Assembly: GCA_036679665.1 (NCBI GenBank)
Contig: JAZHEJ010000044.1
Span: 1-46,526, forward strand
Direction of reading: 5' to 3'
Length of the DNA: 46,526 bases
Origin: Tethybacter castelli
Lineage (GTDB): Bacteria > Pseudomonadota > Gammaproteobacteria > Tethybacterales > Tethybacteraceae
The number at the start of each line of letters is the position of its first letter. Within the stretch, counting starts at the first letter, position 1. The notes beneath the pieces were generated by a model. That model saw only the letters and a list, made by a program, of their open reading frames with translations. It was not told where the DNA came from and made no database searches. Shown piece after piece: positions 18,930-28,028 of this stretch. The position numbers and the translations under genes are program-made.

Positions 18930-19349
18930 CTATGCTAATTCTAAAAAATTTTCAAGTCTGCCTGCATCTGTATTCACCAAAAACAAATCCTTGTTACAAA
19001 ACAATTGAGTATCCATTGCGGTTAACATGCCATCATTTTTTAGACGCCTGCAAGCAACCGTGTTCTGCTTACAAAAAAATTCAGTTTGATTATGCTTACT
19101 GATCCTGAGCATAACTACAGCTTCATTACTGATACCCATACCTTCTTTTTTGTCTAGTACCCCCATAATCAAAAGATCACTAGGATAAGCGATGTAACGT
19201 TGTAGGCAGTTTTTGATACGCAAAAACACTACTTTTAGCGTTTTATGGCGAAACAAAAGATATACTAGTACGAAGCAATCGGTACTTGATTTATTTCTTC
19301 TTCGCGATTGGGTGGAACAGACAATATAGCTAACCTTGCCGACTATCAT
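18930..19349 (-). CDS. Uncharacterised open frame upstream of sspA
   Basis: A frame of about 139 codons, starting with a non-ATG codon, 35 bp upstream of sspA and on the same strand. The C-terminal half (NEAVVMLRISKHNQTEFF, then CRRLKND) looks protein-like, while the N-terminal half is less convincing. I do not recognise it. It may be a small first gene of the ssp operon, the remnant of a longer gene, or chance. Confidence 0.3.
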   Translation of the reverse strand: MIVGKVSYIVCSTQSRRRNKSSTDCFVLVYLLFRHKTLKVVFLRIKNCLQRYIAYPSDLLIMGVLDKKEGMGISNEAVVMLRISKHNQTEFFCKQNTVACRRLKNDGMLTAMDTQLFCNKDLFLVNTDAGRLENFLELA

Positions 19350-19771
19350 TGCACCAAAATGGAAACCATATTCTTATAGATTTACCAAAGCAAAAAAAAG
19401 GGATTCTAGATTCATCAGCTTTCCAACAAAATACTCTTGGAGTCGAAACACCACAATAATTAGTTGCATTCAAGGTTTTAAAACCAAGCTTTCTGCGTTA
19501 CTTAGGGAAATATTTGGTCGTCTCCCCCAGTAATCTTGGCTTTTCTGTTTCAGTCCTTTCTTGCTCTATTTCTTGGTGCAATATTCTTAAATATAATCTT
19601 CCAATTTTACTCGCTTAGTACATGTCTAGAATGCTTATGTTTGAGTAGATGATCGTGAAAATAAACCAGTGCACACTGCATGAATGATATACTAAATTTA
19701 CGAGAATTATGAATGGATCAAAATGGCTATATTCAACTTTTTTATTTGAAATACTGTTAAGATAAAAAAAC
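19350..19771. other. Intergenic region before the HNH gene
   Basis: About 420 AT-rich bases. I see no convincing gene, RNA or clear terminator. Promoters for the divergent sspA and HNH genes are expected between 18.9 and 19.77 kb. Confidence 0.5.
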
Positions 19772-20626
19772 ATGTCTGATCAAGAATTTATAAAAGCTCT
19801 TACCTCTATTAATAGGTGGAGTAAAAACAAAGAAGTAGCGCTACATAAACCTTTGTTACTGTTATACATGCTTGGTCAATACTGGCACGGAGCAAGCCGC
19901 ATACAAAAATTTTCAACATTATCTCCAAAGTTCCTTAAATTAATGAAGAAATTCTATGGCCCTAACACCAATGAGCTGTCGGCACTTCGACCTTTTTATC
20001 ATTTGGCATCCTCAAAAAAAGTATGGGATTTAATTTATTATCCGCCTGGATCTTTCAGTAAGAGCAATCAACCCACTCCTCTAAAAGCAAAGCGTGCCAA
20101 TATGCAAGGTGGTTTTACCGAACTGTCGTACCACAAAATGAAAAAAAATAAAGATTGGCTAATTAAAATAATTTTTGTAATATTAAAGAAATATTTCCCG
20201 GCATCTTTGCATTTACCTTTGCTTCAAGAAATCAATGTTCCATCAGGAACGCAACCCAACTATCAACAGCAGATTCTATTAAATTATCACTATTCGTGTT
20301 CCATTTGTAAATTCCCTAGCACAGAAAACGATATTAGCACTGATCTAACTGTTGCTTACATAAAGCTTCCTGCATTTGGCGGGCCACTAGACGTAACGAA
20401 TTGCATATCATTGTGCAACATCCACAATAGTTTGCTTGATTTTGGAGCTATTTCACTTGCCAACGACGGTAAGATTCTCGTATCACGAAGGCTGAAAGAA
20501 ATAGCTCCTCAGTTAAGATTATATGAAGGTAATAAAGCTCTTTTTCCAGCGGAGAAAAAGAATTGGCCGAATATAGATTATTTATTGTGGCACAGAAATA
20601 CTATATTTCTTTGCGATCGCAAATAG
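19772..20626 (+). CDS. PT-DNA-binding (SBD-HNH) type protein with altered HNH catalytic residues
   Basis: 284 residues. The N-terminal part (EVALHKPLLLLYMLGQYW, residues 21-38) fits the sulfur-binding domain of ScoMcrA-like enzymes that recognise phosphorothioated DNA. The C-terminal part has CSIC near 176, VAYIKLPAFGGP near 194, TNCISL near 209 and CNIHNSLLDFG near 215. In family members I know these read AAHI and HH...D, so the general-base His is Tyr here and the second catalytic His is Asn (N219). The Zn ligands and the central Asn remain. It therefore looks catalytically dead, perhaps a reader of PT marks. Its stop is immediately followed by the decayed dndD-dndE remnant. No Shine-Dalgarno sequence is evident. 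Confidence 0.75.
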   Translation: MSDQEFIKALTSINRWSKNKEVALHKPLLLLYMLGQYWHGASRIQKFSTLSPKFLKLMKKFYGPNTNELSALRPFYHLASSKKVWDLIYYPPGSFSKSNQPTPLKAKRANMQGGFTELSYHKMKKNKDWLIKIIFVILKKYFPASLHLPLLQEINVPSGTQPNYQQQILLNYHYSCSICKFPSTENDISTDLTVAYIKLPAFGGPLDVTNCISLCNIHNSLLDFGAISLANDGKILVSRRLKEIAPQLRLYEGNKALFPAEKKNWPNIDYLLWHRNTIFLCDRK

Positions 20627-20630
20627 CCTT

Positions 20631-20987
20631 TCAAAGGTATTTTCCTTTTGCAAGCCATCAGGTACTGCTGTTTTCAACTGACTAGGAGCTACATTTTCTT
20701 GTCTAAAATCGATCAAGCCACAAATCGGTTGCAAATATCGCTTTAATTATTACAACAAATACGATTCCAATCGCATAGTTGAAGGATATGTGCCATCATG
20801 AATCCATTTTCTGAGCTCGAACGCATAAGATTATCCAAATAGAAGCGAAATTTTATTTTGCTAAAGCGTAAAACAGGTATTGAGCACTGGAACTTGTTAC
20901 TTCGGTCGGCATTTTGCATTTTGCAAGTAGAATCCAAATTTGTCACGAACACGAAAATCGTTGTTACTAGTGGCTTTATCGAATTTG
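20631..20987 (+). pseudogene. Decayed dndD 3' end plus dndE 5' part
   Basis: The sequence aligns along its whole length with 9206-9550. It includes the dndD C-terminal codons, the ATGA junction with dndE (ATG at 20799) and dndE up to GIEHWN(L/V)L. Stops interrupt both frames (for example TAG after LSK in the dndE part), and the 3' third of dndE is deleted. It lies just before the third tRNA-Phe fragment, as the intact dndE lies before the second. It is the remnant of a second dnd operon in island unit 2. Confidence 0.88.
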
Positions 20988-21014
20988 TTATCCGACGTTC
21001 GGTTTGGCAAGAAA

Positions 21015-21054
21015 TTAAAATCATTGCGTCGGTCCGAATCCACTCTTGGCTACC
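21015..21054 (+). repeat. Probable attachment site copy 3 (degenerate tRNA-Phe 3' fragment)
   Basis: Reads TTAAAATCATTGCGTCGG, then after a 4-base deletion TCCGAATCC and CTTGGCTACC. It shares the C-to-A change (ATCATTG) with copy 2 rather than the tRNA version, and its left flank resembles the flank of copy 2. It marks the right end of island unit 2, 85 bp from the mtnA stop. Confidence 0.7.
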
Positions 21055-21137
21055 ATTTTCCGTTTACTGTATGATGCATCCGAAATTAACGACGCTATCG
21101 CTTTTTGTTAGCGGCAACAAACCGCTAACGAATATCG

Positions 21138-22235
21138 CTAACTTTTCGCAAACAGCTCAGGGAATACCTTAAGCAAAGCATCACGTTCCGGTTTTACGAT
21201 TCCACGTTCGGTAATCAAACCGGTAACCAGCCGTGCCGGAGTAACGTCAAAAGCCGGATTTGCAGTTGCGCTGGTAGCAGGCAACAGATTAACTGAGCGT
21301 ATAACCCCTTGCGAATCAGCGCCACTTATCTTTGCTACCTCTTCGCCGCTTCGCTCTTCAATCGGAATCTCGGCCAAACCGTCATCCACGCTTACATCAA
21401 TGGTAGGCGACGGCAAGGCCACGTAAAACGGGACGCCATTATCAAACGCCGCTAGCGCTTTGAGATACGTACCGATCTTGTTACACACATCACCTGAAGC
21501 GGTAGTACGGTCGGTACCAACAATACACATATCCACCTGGCCATGTTGCATTAAATGTCCGCCGGCATTGTCAGCAATCACGGTATGCGGAACTGTGTGT
21601 TTTCCTAGCTCCCATGCGGTCAAAAAAGCGCCTTGATTACGCGGGCGAGTTTCGTCGACCCACACATGGATATTAATACCGGCATCAAAAGCTTGATAAA
21701 TTGCCGATGTGGCTGTACCCCAATCTACGCAGGCTAGCCAGCCGGCATTGCAATGAGTCAGTATGTTGACCGGTGCGCCTTGTTTGCGTTGTTCAATTTC
21801 TCGGATCAGTTTCAAGCCATGGGTACCAATCGAATGGTTGATCTTTACGTCTTCCTCGCATATTTTCTCAGCGTGTCGCCAGGCCTCAGCGGGAATCTCA
21901 GCTATGAGCACATCCTGCAGGTGAGCTAACATACGTTCAACAGCCCAACGCAAATTTATCGCTGTCGGACGTGTTGCACACAATTTTTCACCCGCAACTT
22001 TCAAGCTGGCATGCGAACTGTCGCAATTTGCGGCCAGACATAATCCATACGCAGCTGTGGAGCCGATTAACGGCGCACCGCGCACCACCATATCACGAAT
22101 CGCTATGCACGCGTCGTTTAATTCGGTAAGACGCATGGTTTTGAATTCATGTGGTAGCAGGCGTTGGTCAATGACTTCCGCCGCCTCGGTACCGATCGGC
22201 CAGATGGCGCGCCAAGATTTACCGTCAATTTTCAT
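21138..22235 (-). CDS. mtnA: S-methyl-5-thioribose-1-phosphate isomerase
   Basis: 365 residues, the normal length. MtnA signatures are present: VVRGAPLIG near 51, THCNAGWLA near 160 (catalytic Cys), and GTDRTTASGDVCNKIGTY near 240 (catalytic Asp). The enzyme converts methylthioribose 1-phosphate to the ribulose form in the methionine salvage pathway. It is a core gene, more GC-rich than the islands on both sides, and therefore probably the original right neighbour of tRNA-Phe. Confidence 0.95.
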   Translation of the reverse strand: MKIDGKSWRAIWPIGTEAAEVIDQRLLPHEFKTMRLTELNDACIAIRDMVVRGAPLIGSTAAYGLCLAANCDSSHASLKVAGEKLCATRPTAINLRWAVERMLAHLQDVLIAEIPAEAWRHAEKICEEDVKINHSIGTHGLKLIREIEQRKQGAPVNILTHCNAGWLACVDWGTATSAIYQAFDAGINIHVWVDETRPRNQGAFLTAWELGKHTVPHTVIADNAGGHLMQHGQVDMCIVGTDRTTASGDVCNKIGTYLKALAAFDNGVPFYVALPSPTIDVSVDDGLAEIPIEERSGEEVAKISGADSQGVIRSVNLLPATSATANPAFDVTPARLVTGLITERGIVKPERDALLKVFPELFAKS

Positions 22236-22649
22236 CTTGATCTAATTATCAATATGCGTGTGCATGGCATTTTGCTGTTATTTCAAAAATATATTAATAG
22301 TATATGAAACCGCTTAAAAAATTGCCATTTCACTATGTGTTTGTTTTCGATCGTTGATCATTCAAAAGTCCATTGATAATACTCTCGGACATCGTGGAAT
22401 TTATCTACATTGATAATAAAAGTAATATAAGATTTAATTTAATGAATTAACTATAATGCTTACTAGAAATATGGAACTTTAGAAGAAGGTGGACATATTT
22501 TTTTCAACTAATTTATATGCGCTTTTTCAGAAACATAGTCATTAACTTTCTTTCTGCTATATCCGTGTGCAAGTCTTTTAAACACCACACTTGTGGCAAG
22601 ATGATATTGGGTTGTTGAGAAATCATTTTAAAAAATAAGAGTTTTTTAT
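22236..22649. other. Intergenic, AT-rich
   Basis: About 410 bases between mtnA and the decayed nuclease. I see no gene or recognisable RNA; it probably contains the mtnA promoter and the left edge of the second accessory block. Confidence 0.5.
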
Positions 22650-23085
22650 GGAAACACTAACTTTGAATTGTTTGGTGCGGTTGACGATGTATGGCAGCAC
22701 AGAAAAACAGGTAAGCTACATGTTGTTGATTACAAGTTCACCTTCAAAAAGTGGCCAAGTATAAAAGGTGGTTTTGGCGAATTTTACAAACGTCAGATGG
22801 AGATATTTCGATAGCTTTTTAAGCAAGCAGGGTATGATGTTGTAACGTAGGTTAATTCTCTACTTAAAAGCGTCCAAATTTGATGGGTTTTACGATAGCG
22901 ATGCAAATTAGTCTATGAAGTTTATAATTACTATCATTTGTTATGAAGGTGATTATTTATGGGTTAAAAATACAGTTATTGCCGCTAAGGATTGTTTCAT
23001 GAGAGATAAATTGCTCACGGCCACGAAAGAATGCGATAACTGCGGGTATGATTATCAAAGATTGGATGTTGAGAGGAGTATTTAC
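22650..23085 (+). pseudogene. Decayed PD-(D/E)XK (Cas4/RecB-like) nuclease
   Basis: The frame starting at 22650 reads FELFGAVDDVW, then GKLHVVDYKFTFKKW and FYKRQMEIFR. This is the core of a PD-(D/E)XK nuclease (GAVDD, then VVDYK). TAG codons interrupt it at 22812 and 22848, and the remainder is frame-shifted (FIITIICYEGDYLWVKNT, then ECDNCGYDYQRL with a CxxC end). The last codons run up to the start of the PLD-helicase gene. Family members of this kind often accompany helicases and ATPases in defence loci. Confidence 0.7.
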
Positions 23086-23088
23086 TAA

Positions 23089-25197
23089 TTGCCACGACTT
23101 ATTGAAAATCTTACAAATCTTAAAAGGACGATGTTCATTCTGCCACGTGATAATCTTGCGGATGACGTTTTAAATCCTGCATTTCAAACTGCTATAGAAG
23201 TAAAAATCCAAGCCGGATATTTTTCTTCAGCATCGTTTGCACAATTAGCAGACGGGTTAGAAGTTTTTCTGCGTAACTCTAATGCTCCGCTAAAGTTGAT
23301 TATCAGTCCAGATATTACCCCAGAAGACTACAAGTTGCTTATCTCTGGAGAAGAGGAGCGGCAGAAATATTTTTCAGATTTATTTCCAACGATTGACAAA
23401 TTGCCCGCTACACATCATTTGTCTAAATATTCTCTTGAGTGCTTCGCTTGGTTACTTGCAAATCAGCGCCTCGAGTTACAAATTGCTGTTATGAAAAGTG
23501 GCGGAAGTTATCACCCGAAAATTTGGATTTTTAATGACGGCCTTGAACGTTTAGCGGTGCACGGCTCAATGAATGTAACTGGATCTGGCATAGCGCAAAA
23601 TCGTGAAAATATAAAGGTCTCTGCTGACTGGCTTAATGATGCTACTGACATCGATATATTAGATGAGGACTTTAACGGTCTTTGGGCTAACTCTGACGAT
23701 CTTTGCACAGTATTTTCTTTACCAGATGCAGTTTCAAAAAAAATTTTGCGGGTTTACCTGACTGAAAAAATACCTAAACGACCCGTCAAGACGTACGAAA
23801 ATGAAGATATACTGATGCCACACTCCGACGTTGGTAAATCTCGAGAGCTCAAAATTCCGTCTTATTTAAAATATGACAGTGGTGATTTTGCTCACCAAAG
23901 CGAAGCGGTGAGAGCTTGGGAAACTGCTAGACGTCGAGGCATGCTTGTGATGGCTACGGGATCAGGTAAAACTATTACTGCAATGGTTGCTGCTACTAGG
24001 TTGCAAGATGAAGTAGGTAAATTGATTGTGGTAATTACTGCTCCTTATGTACCTCTTATTGAGCAATGGATAGGAGAAATTGAGGAATTTGGAGTAAAGC
24101 CACTTAATATGACGGGTTTAAGCGCAATTGAACGCTCAAAAAAAATAGCAACATTACGACGTATGTTAAAACTAGGAAATTCGCGTTGTGAAATTATAGT
24201 CGTAAGCCACAAAACTTTCAAAACTGAAAAATTTAAAAATGAAATTTTAAAATTTGAATGTGTGAAGCTGCTGATTGCTGATGAGTGTCACAATCTTGGG
24301 GTAGACAATTTTATTAGCAATCCGCCTGAATTTTTTGATTTTCGCCTCGGGCTGTCTGCCACTCCGATTCGCCAATACGACCTTAGTGGAACTAAGGGTT
24401 TGGAAAAATATTTTGGTGCATGTTGCTTTGAGTTTTCCATGGAGCAAGCAATTGGTAAGTGTCTAACAAATTATGATTATTTTGTTCATTTTTGTTATTT
24501 AGATGAAAACGAATCAGAAAAATGGGAAGAACTTTGCGCGCAGATTTCAGATTTAAGTTGGACAATCGAAGCAGATTTTGAAGACCCAAAATTAAAATCT
24601 CTTCTCAGGCAGAGAAGAATGATAATAGAGAACTGCAAATCCAAAATTGAGACTTTTGAGAGTTTAATGGATGAGCGTCCAAAGGATAGTTTTAAGTACA
24701 CGCTAGTTTACTGCACTGCGAAACAGCCTGAGCAGTTAAAGAGTGTTAACGAACTTCTAAGACAAAAGGCTATAAACTTTCACCAACTTACAGAAAAAGA
24801 AACGTCAAGCAGGCTAGATACAAATCGTATTCTTGAAAATTTTAAATCCGGCAAAATTCAGGTTCTTACAGCAAAGAAGGTTCTAGATGAGGGTGTAAAT
24901 GTTCCACAAATTTGTGAAGCATTTATTATCGCTAGTACTACCGTTGAGAGAGAATGGATACAGCGCAGAGGCCGTCTTCTTCGGAAATGCAAAGAAATTG
25001 ACAAAGAAAAAGCTATAATTCATGACTTTGCTGTTCTTCCCCAGCTCCAAATATTAGACAAAGATTCAAAAAAAATAATAGATTCGGAGAGAAAAAGAGT
25101 GTGGGAATTCGCAAAACACTCTCTCAATTTTTTCAATGAAGGTGGCGCTAACGCTTCGATACAAAAAATGGATAAATTACTAAATGATTTAACATGA
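23089..25197 (+). CDS. PLD-nuclease / DECH-box superfamily 2 helicase
   Basis: 702 residues. The N-terminal phospholipase-D-like nuclease domain shows YHPKIWIF (about 141) and GSMNVTGSG (about 162), the H-x-K and following GS-N elements. The SF2 helicase follows: MATGSGKT (Walker A, about 287), IADECHNLG (DECH, about 397), GLSATP and QRRGRLLRK (motif VI). The start is TTG at 23089, preceded by GAGAGGAG; an ATG at 23131 is an alternative. First gene of a coupled four-gene cluster (ATGA overlap at 25194-25197). Likely function: ATP-driven cutting or remodelling of foreign DNA. A relation to the SspFGH or other PT-linked modules is possible, but I cannot confirm it. Confidence 0.8.
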   Translation: MPRLIENLTNLKRTMFILPRDNLADDVLNPAFQTAIEVKIQAGYFSSASFAQLADGLEVFLRNSNAPLKLIISPDITPEDYKLLISGEEERQKYFSDLFPTIDKLPATHHLSKYSLECFAWLLANQRLELQIAVMKSGGSYHPKIWIFNDGLERLAVHGSMNVTGSGIAQNRENIKVSADWLNDATDIDILDEDFNGLWANSDDLCTVFSLPDAVSKKILRVYLTEKIPKRPVKTYENEDILMPHSDVGKSRELKIPSYLKYDSGDFAHQSEAVRAWETARRRGMLVMATGSGKTITAMVAATRLQDEVGKLIVVITAPYVPLIEQWIGEIEEFGVKPLNMTGLSAIERSKKIATLRRMLKLGNSRCEIIVVSHKTFKTEKFKNEILKFECVKLLIADECHNLGVDNFISNPPEFFDFRLGLSATPIRQYDLSGTKGLEKYFGACCFEFSMEQAIGKCLTNYDYFVHFCYLDENESEKWEELCAQISDLSWTIEADFEDPKLKSLLRQRRMIIENCKSKIETFESLMDERPKDSFKYTLVYCTAKQPEQLKSVNELLRQKAINFHQLTEKETSSRLDTNRILENFKSGKIQVLTAKKVLDEGVNVPQICEAFIIASTTVEREWIQRRGRLLRKCKEIDKEKAIIHDFAVLPQLQILDKDSKKIIDSERKRVWEFAKHSLNFFNEGGANASIQKMDKLLNDLT

Positions 25198-25421
25198 GCA
25201 CTGATAAAGAGTTTGTTGTAAAGCTACTTTTGGAAAAAGCTGCCGAGGTTGAAGACCGTTACGACGGTTATCGCGAAAAGTTTCGAGTGTTACTTGAAGA
25301 AGTTGTTCAGGCAGAGAGAGAGTACTATCTTTCTAAAACGCCTATCATTCCGAAAATTACTAATATAATTGAGTGTGAGGCACAAGATTTAAAAAGCAAG
25401 AGCGAAGGTAATCACGAATGA
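25194..25421 (+). CDS. Small charged protein of the PLD-helicase/SMC cluster
   Basis: 75 residues, mostly charged helix (AAEVEDRYDGYREKFR), with no domain I recognise. Both ends overlap neighbours through ATGA, so it is translated with the helicase and the SMC-like ATPase and is likely a structural subunit or adaptor of the same complex. Confidence 0.7.
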   Translation: MSTDKEFVVKLLLEKAAEVEDRYDGYREKFRVLLEEVVQAEREYYLSKTPIIPKITNIIECEAQDLKSKSEGNHE

Positions 25422-27526
25422 AGCTCACACGCTGTAAAATTTCTAATGTTAGAGCACTTAAAAACATTGAAATGGAATTTTCAGTTGATGCTCAGAAACC
25501 GTTGACAGTTATTCGCGCGGCAAACGCATTTGGAAAAACAACTTTCCTTAATGCTTTACGCTGGGGATTATTTGGAGATAAAGGGTTGGAGGACATAGCT
25601 TATCAATTTGCTCCCGATGATCATAGAGACAACAAAAGTAAAAGTGTTGGCTCAGTTGAAATTGATTTTGAATTCTCTAGCGGCAATACTGTGAAAACTT
25701 ATCGGGTTATTCGAAGCCGAGAGGAAAAAATTGATTCCGACGGTAAAGTTAGTACTTCTAATACAAATGTAGCACTGTTTGACGTGATGCCGACGGGTAT
25801 TACAGCAATTGATCACGCAGAAGCCCACATTGCGCCTCATTTGCCCACAGAATTAAGCGACGTCTTTTTTACCGATGGTGACAGGGCTCTCACTTTTATT
25901 GAAGGCGAGCCAAAACTGCAAAGGGATAGAGTCCAAGAAGCAATTAAATCACTCTTGGATTTGAACCTTGTCGAGACTAGTATTAGACATATAGATCGCG
26001 TTAGATCAAACCTTAATTCCAAAATGAAAGGATTGGGTAGTAATTCCAGTCAACAGAGCGATGAACTTGTTGAAAAGATTAATGAATACAACGAAGAAAT
26101 TCCAAAATTAAAAAAAGATATTGAACAACAGGAAGAAAAATTTAAGCAAGCTGAGCAAACATGGGAACAATATGATAAGAAATTAATTCAGGCGCTCTCA
26201 ACTGGCGCTGATAATAGAAAGCAATTGAACGAAGATATGCTGTCAGGGCGCGAAGCAAAACAAATGGCATATGACGATATTAAAAAATATACTCGTGAAC
26301 AGACCGAATTATTTAAAAGTAGGAAATTAGCTACTTCATTGTTATCTACGCCTTTCAAAAATGCCAATGAAATATTGGAAAAACTGCATACTAGGGGAGA
26401 TATTCCAAATCAAGCTATTCCTGTGTTAATGGACAGACTCAATCAGGACAAATGCATTTGTGGGGAAAAATTAACAGGCGATGAAACTGATGTTAAATGC
26501 CGGCGTGAACATATTCAGAATTTGATTGAAGAGAATCAAAGTTCGGACAAGATTAAAAAAATAGTCACCGCTGTTTATTTTGAAACCAAAAACTTGCGTC
26601 AACCAAGGTTTTCTAGTTCTTGGTCTGATGATTATGCTGAACTAGTTAAGTCAAAACATGGAGCTCAGGACAAAGCTCGGGATTATGGTAAAAAGGAGGC
26701 AGCTATTAACGAAAAAATAAAGAGCATTCCTGATATTGACATAACAAATATCAGGGACATGCGTCAAAAGGCTGATCAAGAGAGAAATAACGCAAGGGAT
26801 GAGATTAATAATTTACAATTAAAACTTAACAGTGTTAACACAGAAAAAAAAGAAGCTGAAAACAAGCGTGACAAGTTGGTTGCCAAAGACAAGGAGGGAC
26901 AAAAATTTATTTCGCAACTTAATGTAGCCCAAGACCTTCGTTCAGTTTTTTTAAGTACTTTTAAAGCCATAATTTCGACTGAATTACAAAAAGTTAGCTC
27001 AGAAATGAACAGACTTTTCAAAGCTATGATTGGAACTGAAAGTTCCGAAATTGTTACAATCAAGGAAGCTAAAATTACAGAAAAATTCGAAATACAGGTT
27101 ATTAGTCAATCAGATGATTTGTTAAAACCCTCTATTGATTTGAATGGTGCTAGCCGTAGGGCCTTGACATTATCTTTCGTCTTGGCCTTGACAAAGGTAA
27201 GCGGAAAAGAAGCACCTAACGTTGTAGACACACCGTTGGGTATGACGAGCGGATACGTAAAACAATCGATATTGAATAACATTTGTCAGCAAAGCACCCA
27301 ACTAGTACTGATGCTGACCCCCTCGGAAATTTCTGATTGTGAAGAACTTTTGGATCAGTACGCAGGTAAAGTTGTAACTTTTACAAATACTGCTTTTTAT
27401 CCTAACATTGTTAAAAATAAGCCACCAGTTGATGATGTACAGGTTCTTACGTGCAACTGTAATCACAGAAAGGATTGTGAATTGTGTAGAATCAATGAGT
27501 TCAGTATCCCAGAGGCCGCCTCATGA
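25418..27526 (+). CDS. SMC/DndD-like ATPase with zinc-hook and Cys-rich tail
   Basis: 702 residues. The nucleotide-binding loop near 34-42 is AANAFGKTT, lacking the first Gly of a standard Walker A. Coiled coils flank CICGEKL at about 347 and a further Cys (VKC), a zinc-hook-like apex. The C-terminal half has NGASRRALTLSF in place of the usual LSGG signature and Walker B-like NVVDTPLGMTSG near 600, recalling DndD. The tail carries CNCNHRKDCELC, a probable metal site. It is coupled to both neighbours. It probably acts with the PLD-helicase on DNA. Motif deviations are typical for this subfamily or reduce ATPase activity; I cannot tell which. Confidence 0.75.
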   Translation: MKLTRCKISNVRALKNIEMEFSVDAQKPLTVIRAANAFGKTTFLNALRWGLFGDKGLEDIAYQFAPDDHRDNKSKSVGSVEIDFEFSSGNTVKTYRVIRSREEKIDSDGKVSTSNTNVALFDVMPTGITAIDHAEAHIAPHLPTELSDVFFTDGDRALTFIEGEPKLQRDRVQEAIKSLLDLNLVETSIRHIDRVRSNLNSKMKGLGSNSSQQSDELVEKINEYNEEIPKLKKDIEQQEEKFKQAEQTWEQYDKKLIQALSTGADNRKQLNEDMLSGREAKQMAYDDIKKYTREQTELFKSRKLATSLLSTPFKNANEILEKLHTRGDIPNQAIPVLMDRLNQDKCICGEKLTGDETDVKCRREHIQNLIEENQSSDKIKKIVTAVYFETKNLRQPRFSSSWSDDYAELVKSKHGAQDKARDYGKKEAAINEKIKSIPDIDITNIRDMRQKADQERNNARDEINNLQLKLNSVNTEKKEAENKRDKLVAKDKEGQKFISQLNVAQDLRSVFLSTFKAIISTELQKVSSEMNRLFKAMIGTESSEIVTIKEAKITEKFEIQVISQSDDLLKPSIDLNGASRRALTLSFVLALTKVSGKEAPNVVDTPLGMTSGYVKQSILNNICQQSTQLVLMLTPSEISDCEELLDQYAGKVVTFTNTAFYPNIVKNKPPVDDVQVLTCNCNHRKDCELCRINEFSIPEAAS

Positions 27527-27966
27527 ACGCATTTGCCGGTATCGATATAAACTTACCTGAGGCGTTTAAAGAAAAATTGCAGACTTATTGTCAATCCGGG
27601 CAGAAGGGTGTTTCGAACTTGGAAGAAAACCCGTTTCCGAGGATGATTGACATGTGGTTTTTGGCGGTTTGCCTGGCCGCCAAAAAAGACCTTAAGCATG
27701 AAATGCGAGCTAAGGGGGCACAATACAAGGCCATGGAAGGTGTGGTCCTTGGCTCGGATAGTTGGCGTAGCAATGCGTTAGTTTTGTTAGCAATCTCACA
27801 CACAGAAGACATTGCAGTAGCAGACAACCCGCGCGAAATGATGCGTATTGCTAACGGGTATGCTTTAGCGGGTCTTTCCTATTTAATTGACCTAATAGAG
27901 AGTAGAGATGGGGATACACCACTTAATTTTCTGTGTGATGAGATAGATAAAATGATAGAGGCTTAA
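27523..27966 (+). CDS. Small protein ending the SMC cluster
   Basis: 147 residues; contains NPFPRMIDMWFLAVCLAAKK and a mainly helical remainder. I do not recognise the family. The start overlaps the SMC-like gene by ATGA. Its size and its place after a DndD-like gene recall dndE, but I see no sequence match to the DndE encoded at 9.4 kb. Confidence 0.65.
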   Translation: MNAFAGIDINLPEAFKEKLQTYCQSGQKGVSNLEENPFPRMIDMWFLAVCLAAKKDLKHEMRAKGAQYKAMEGVVLGSDSWRSNALVLLAISHTEDIAVADNPREMMRIANGYALAGLSYLIDLIESRDGDTPLNFLCDEIDKMIEA

Positions 27967-28028
27967 ATGAGGTTTTCTAGTCGACTTTGCCGACGATGTC
28001 CGTCAAATCTTATTCGTGGCAGCTTAAA

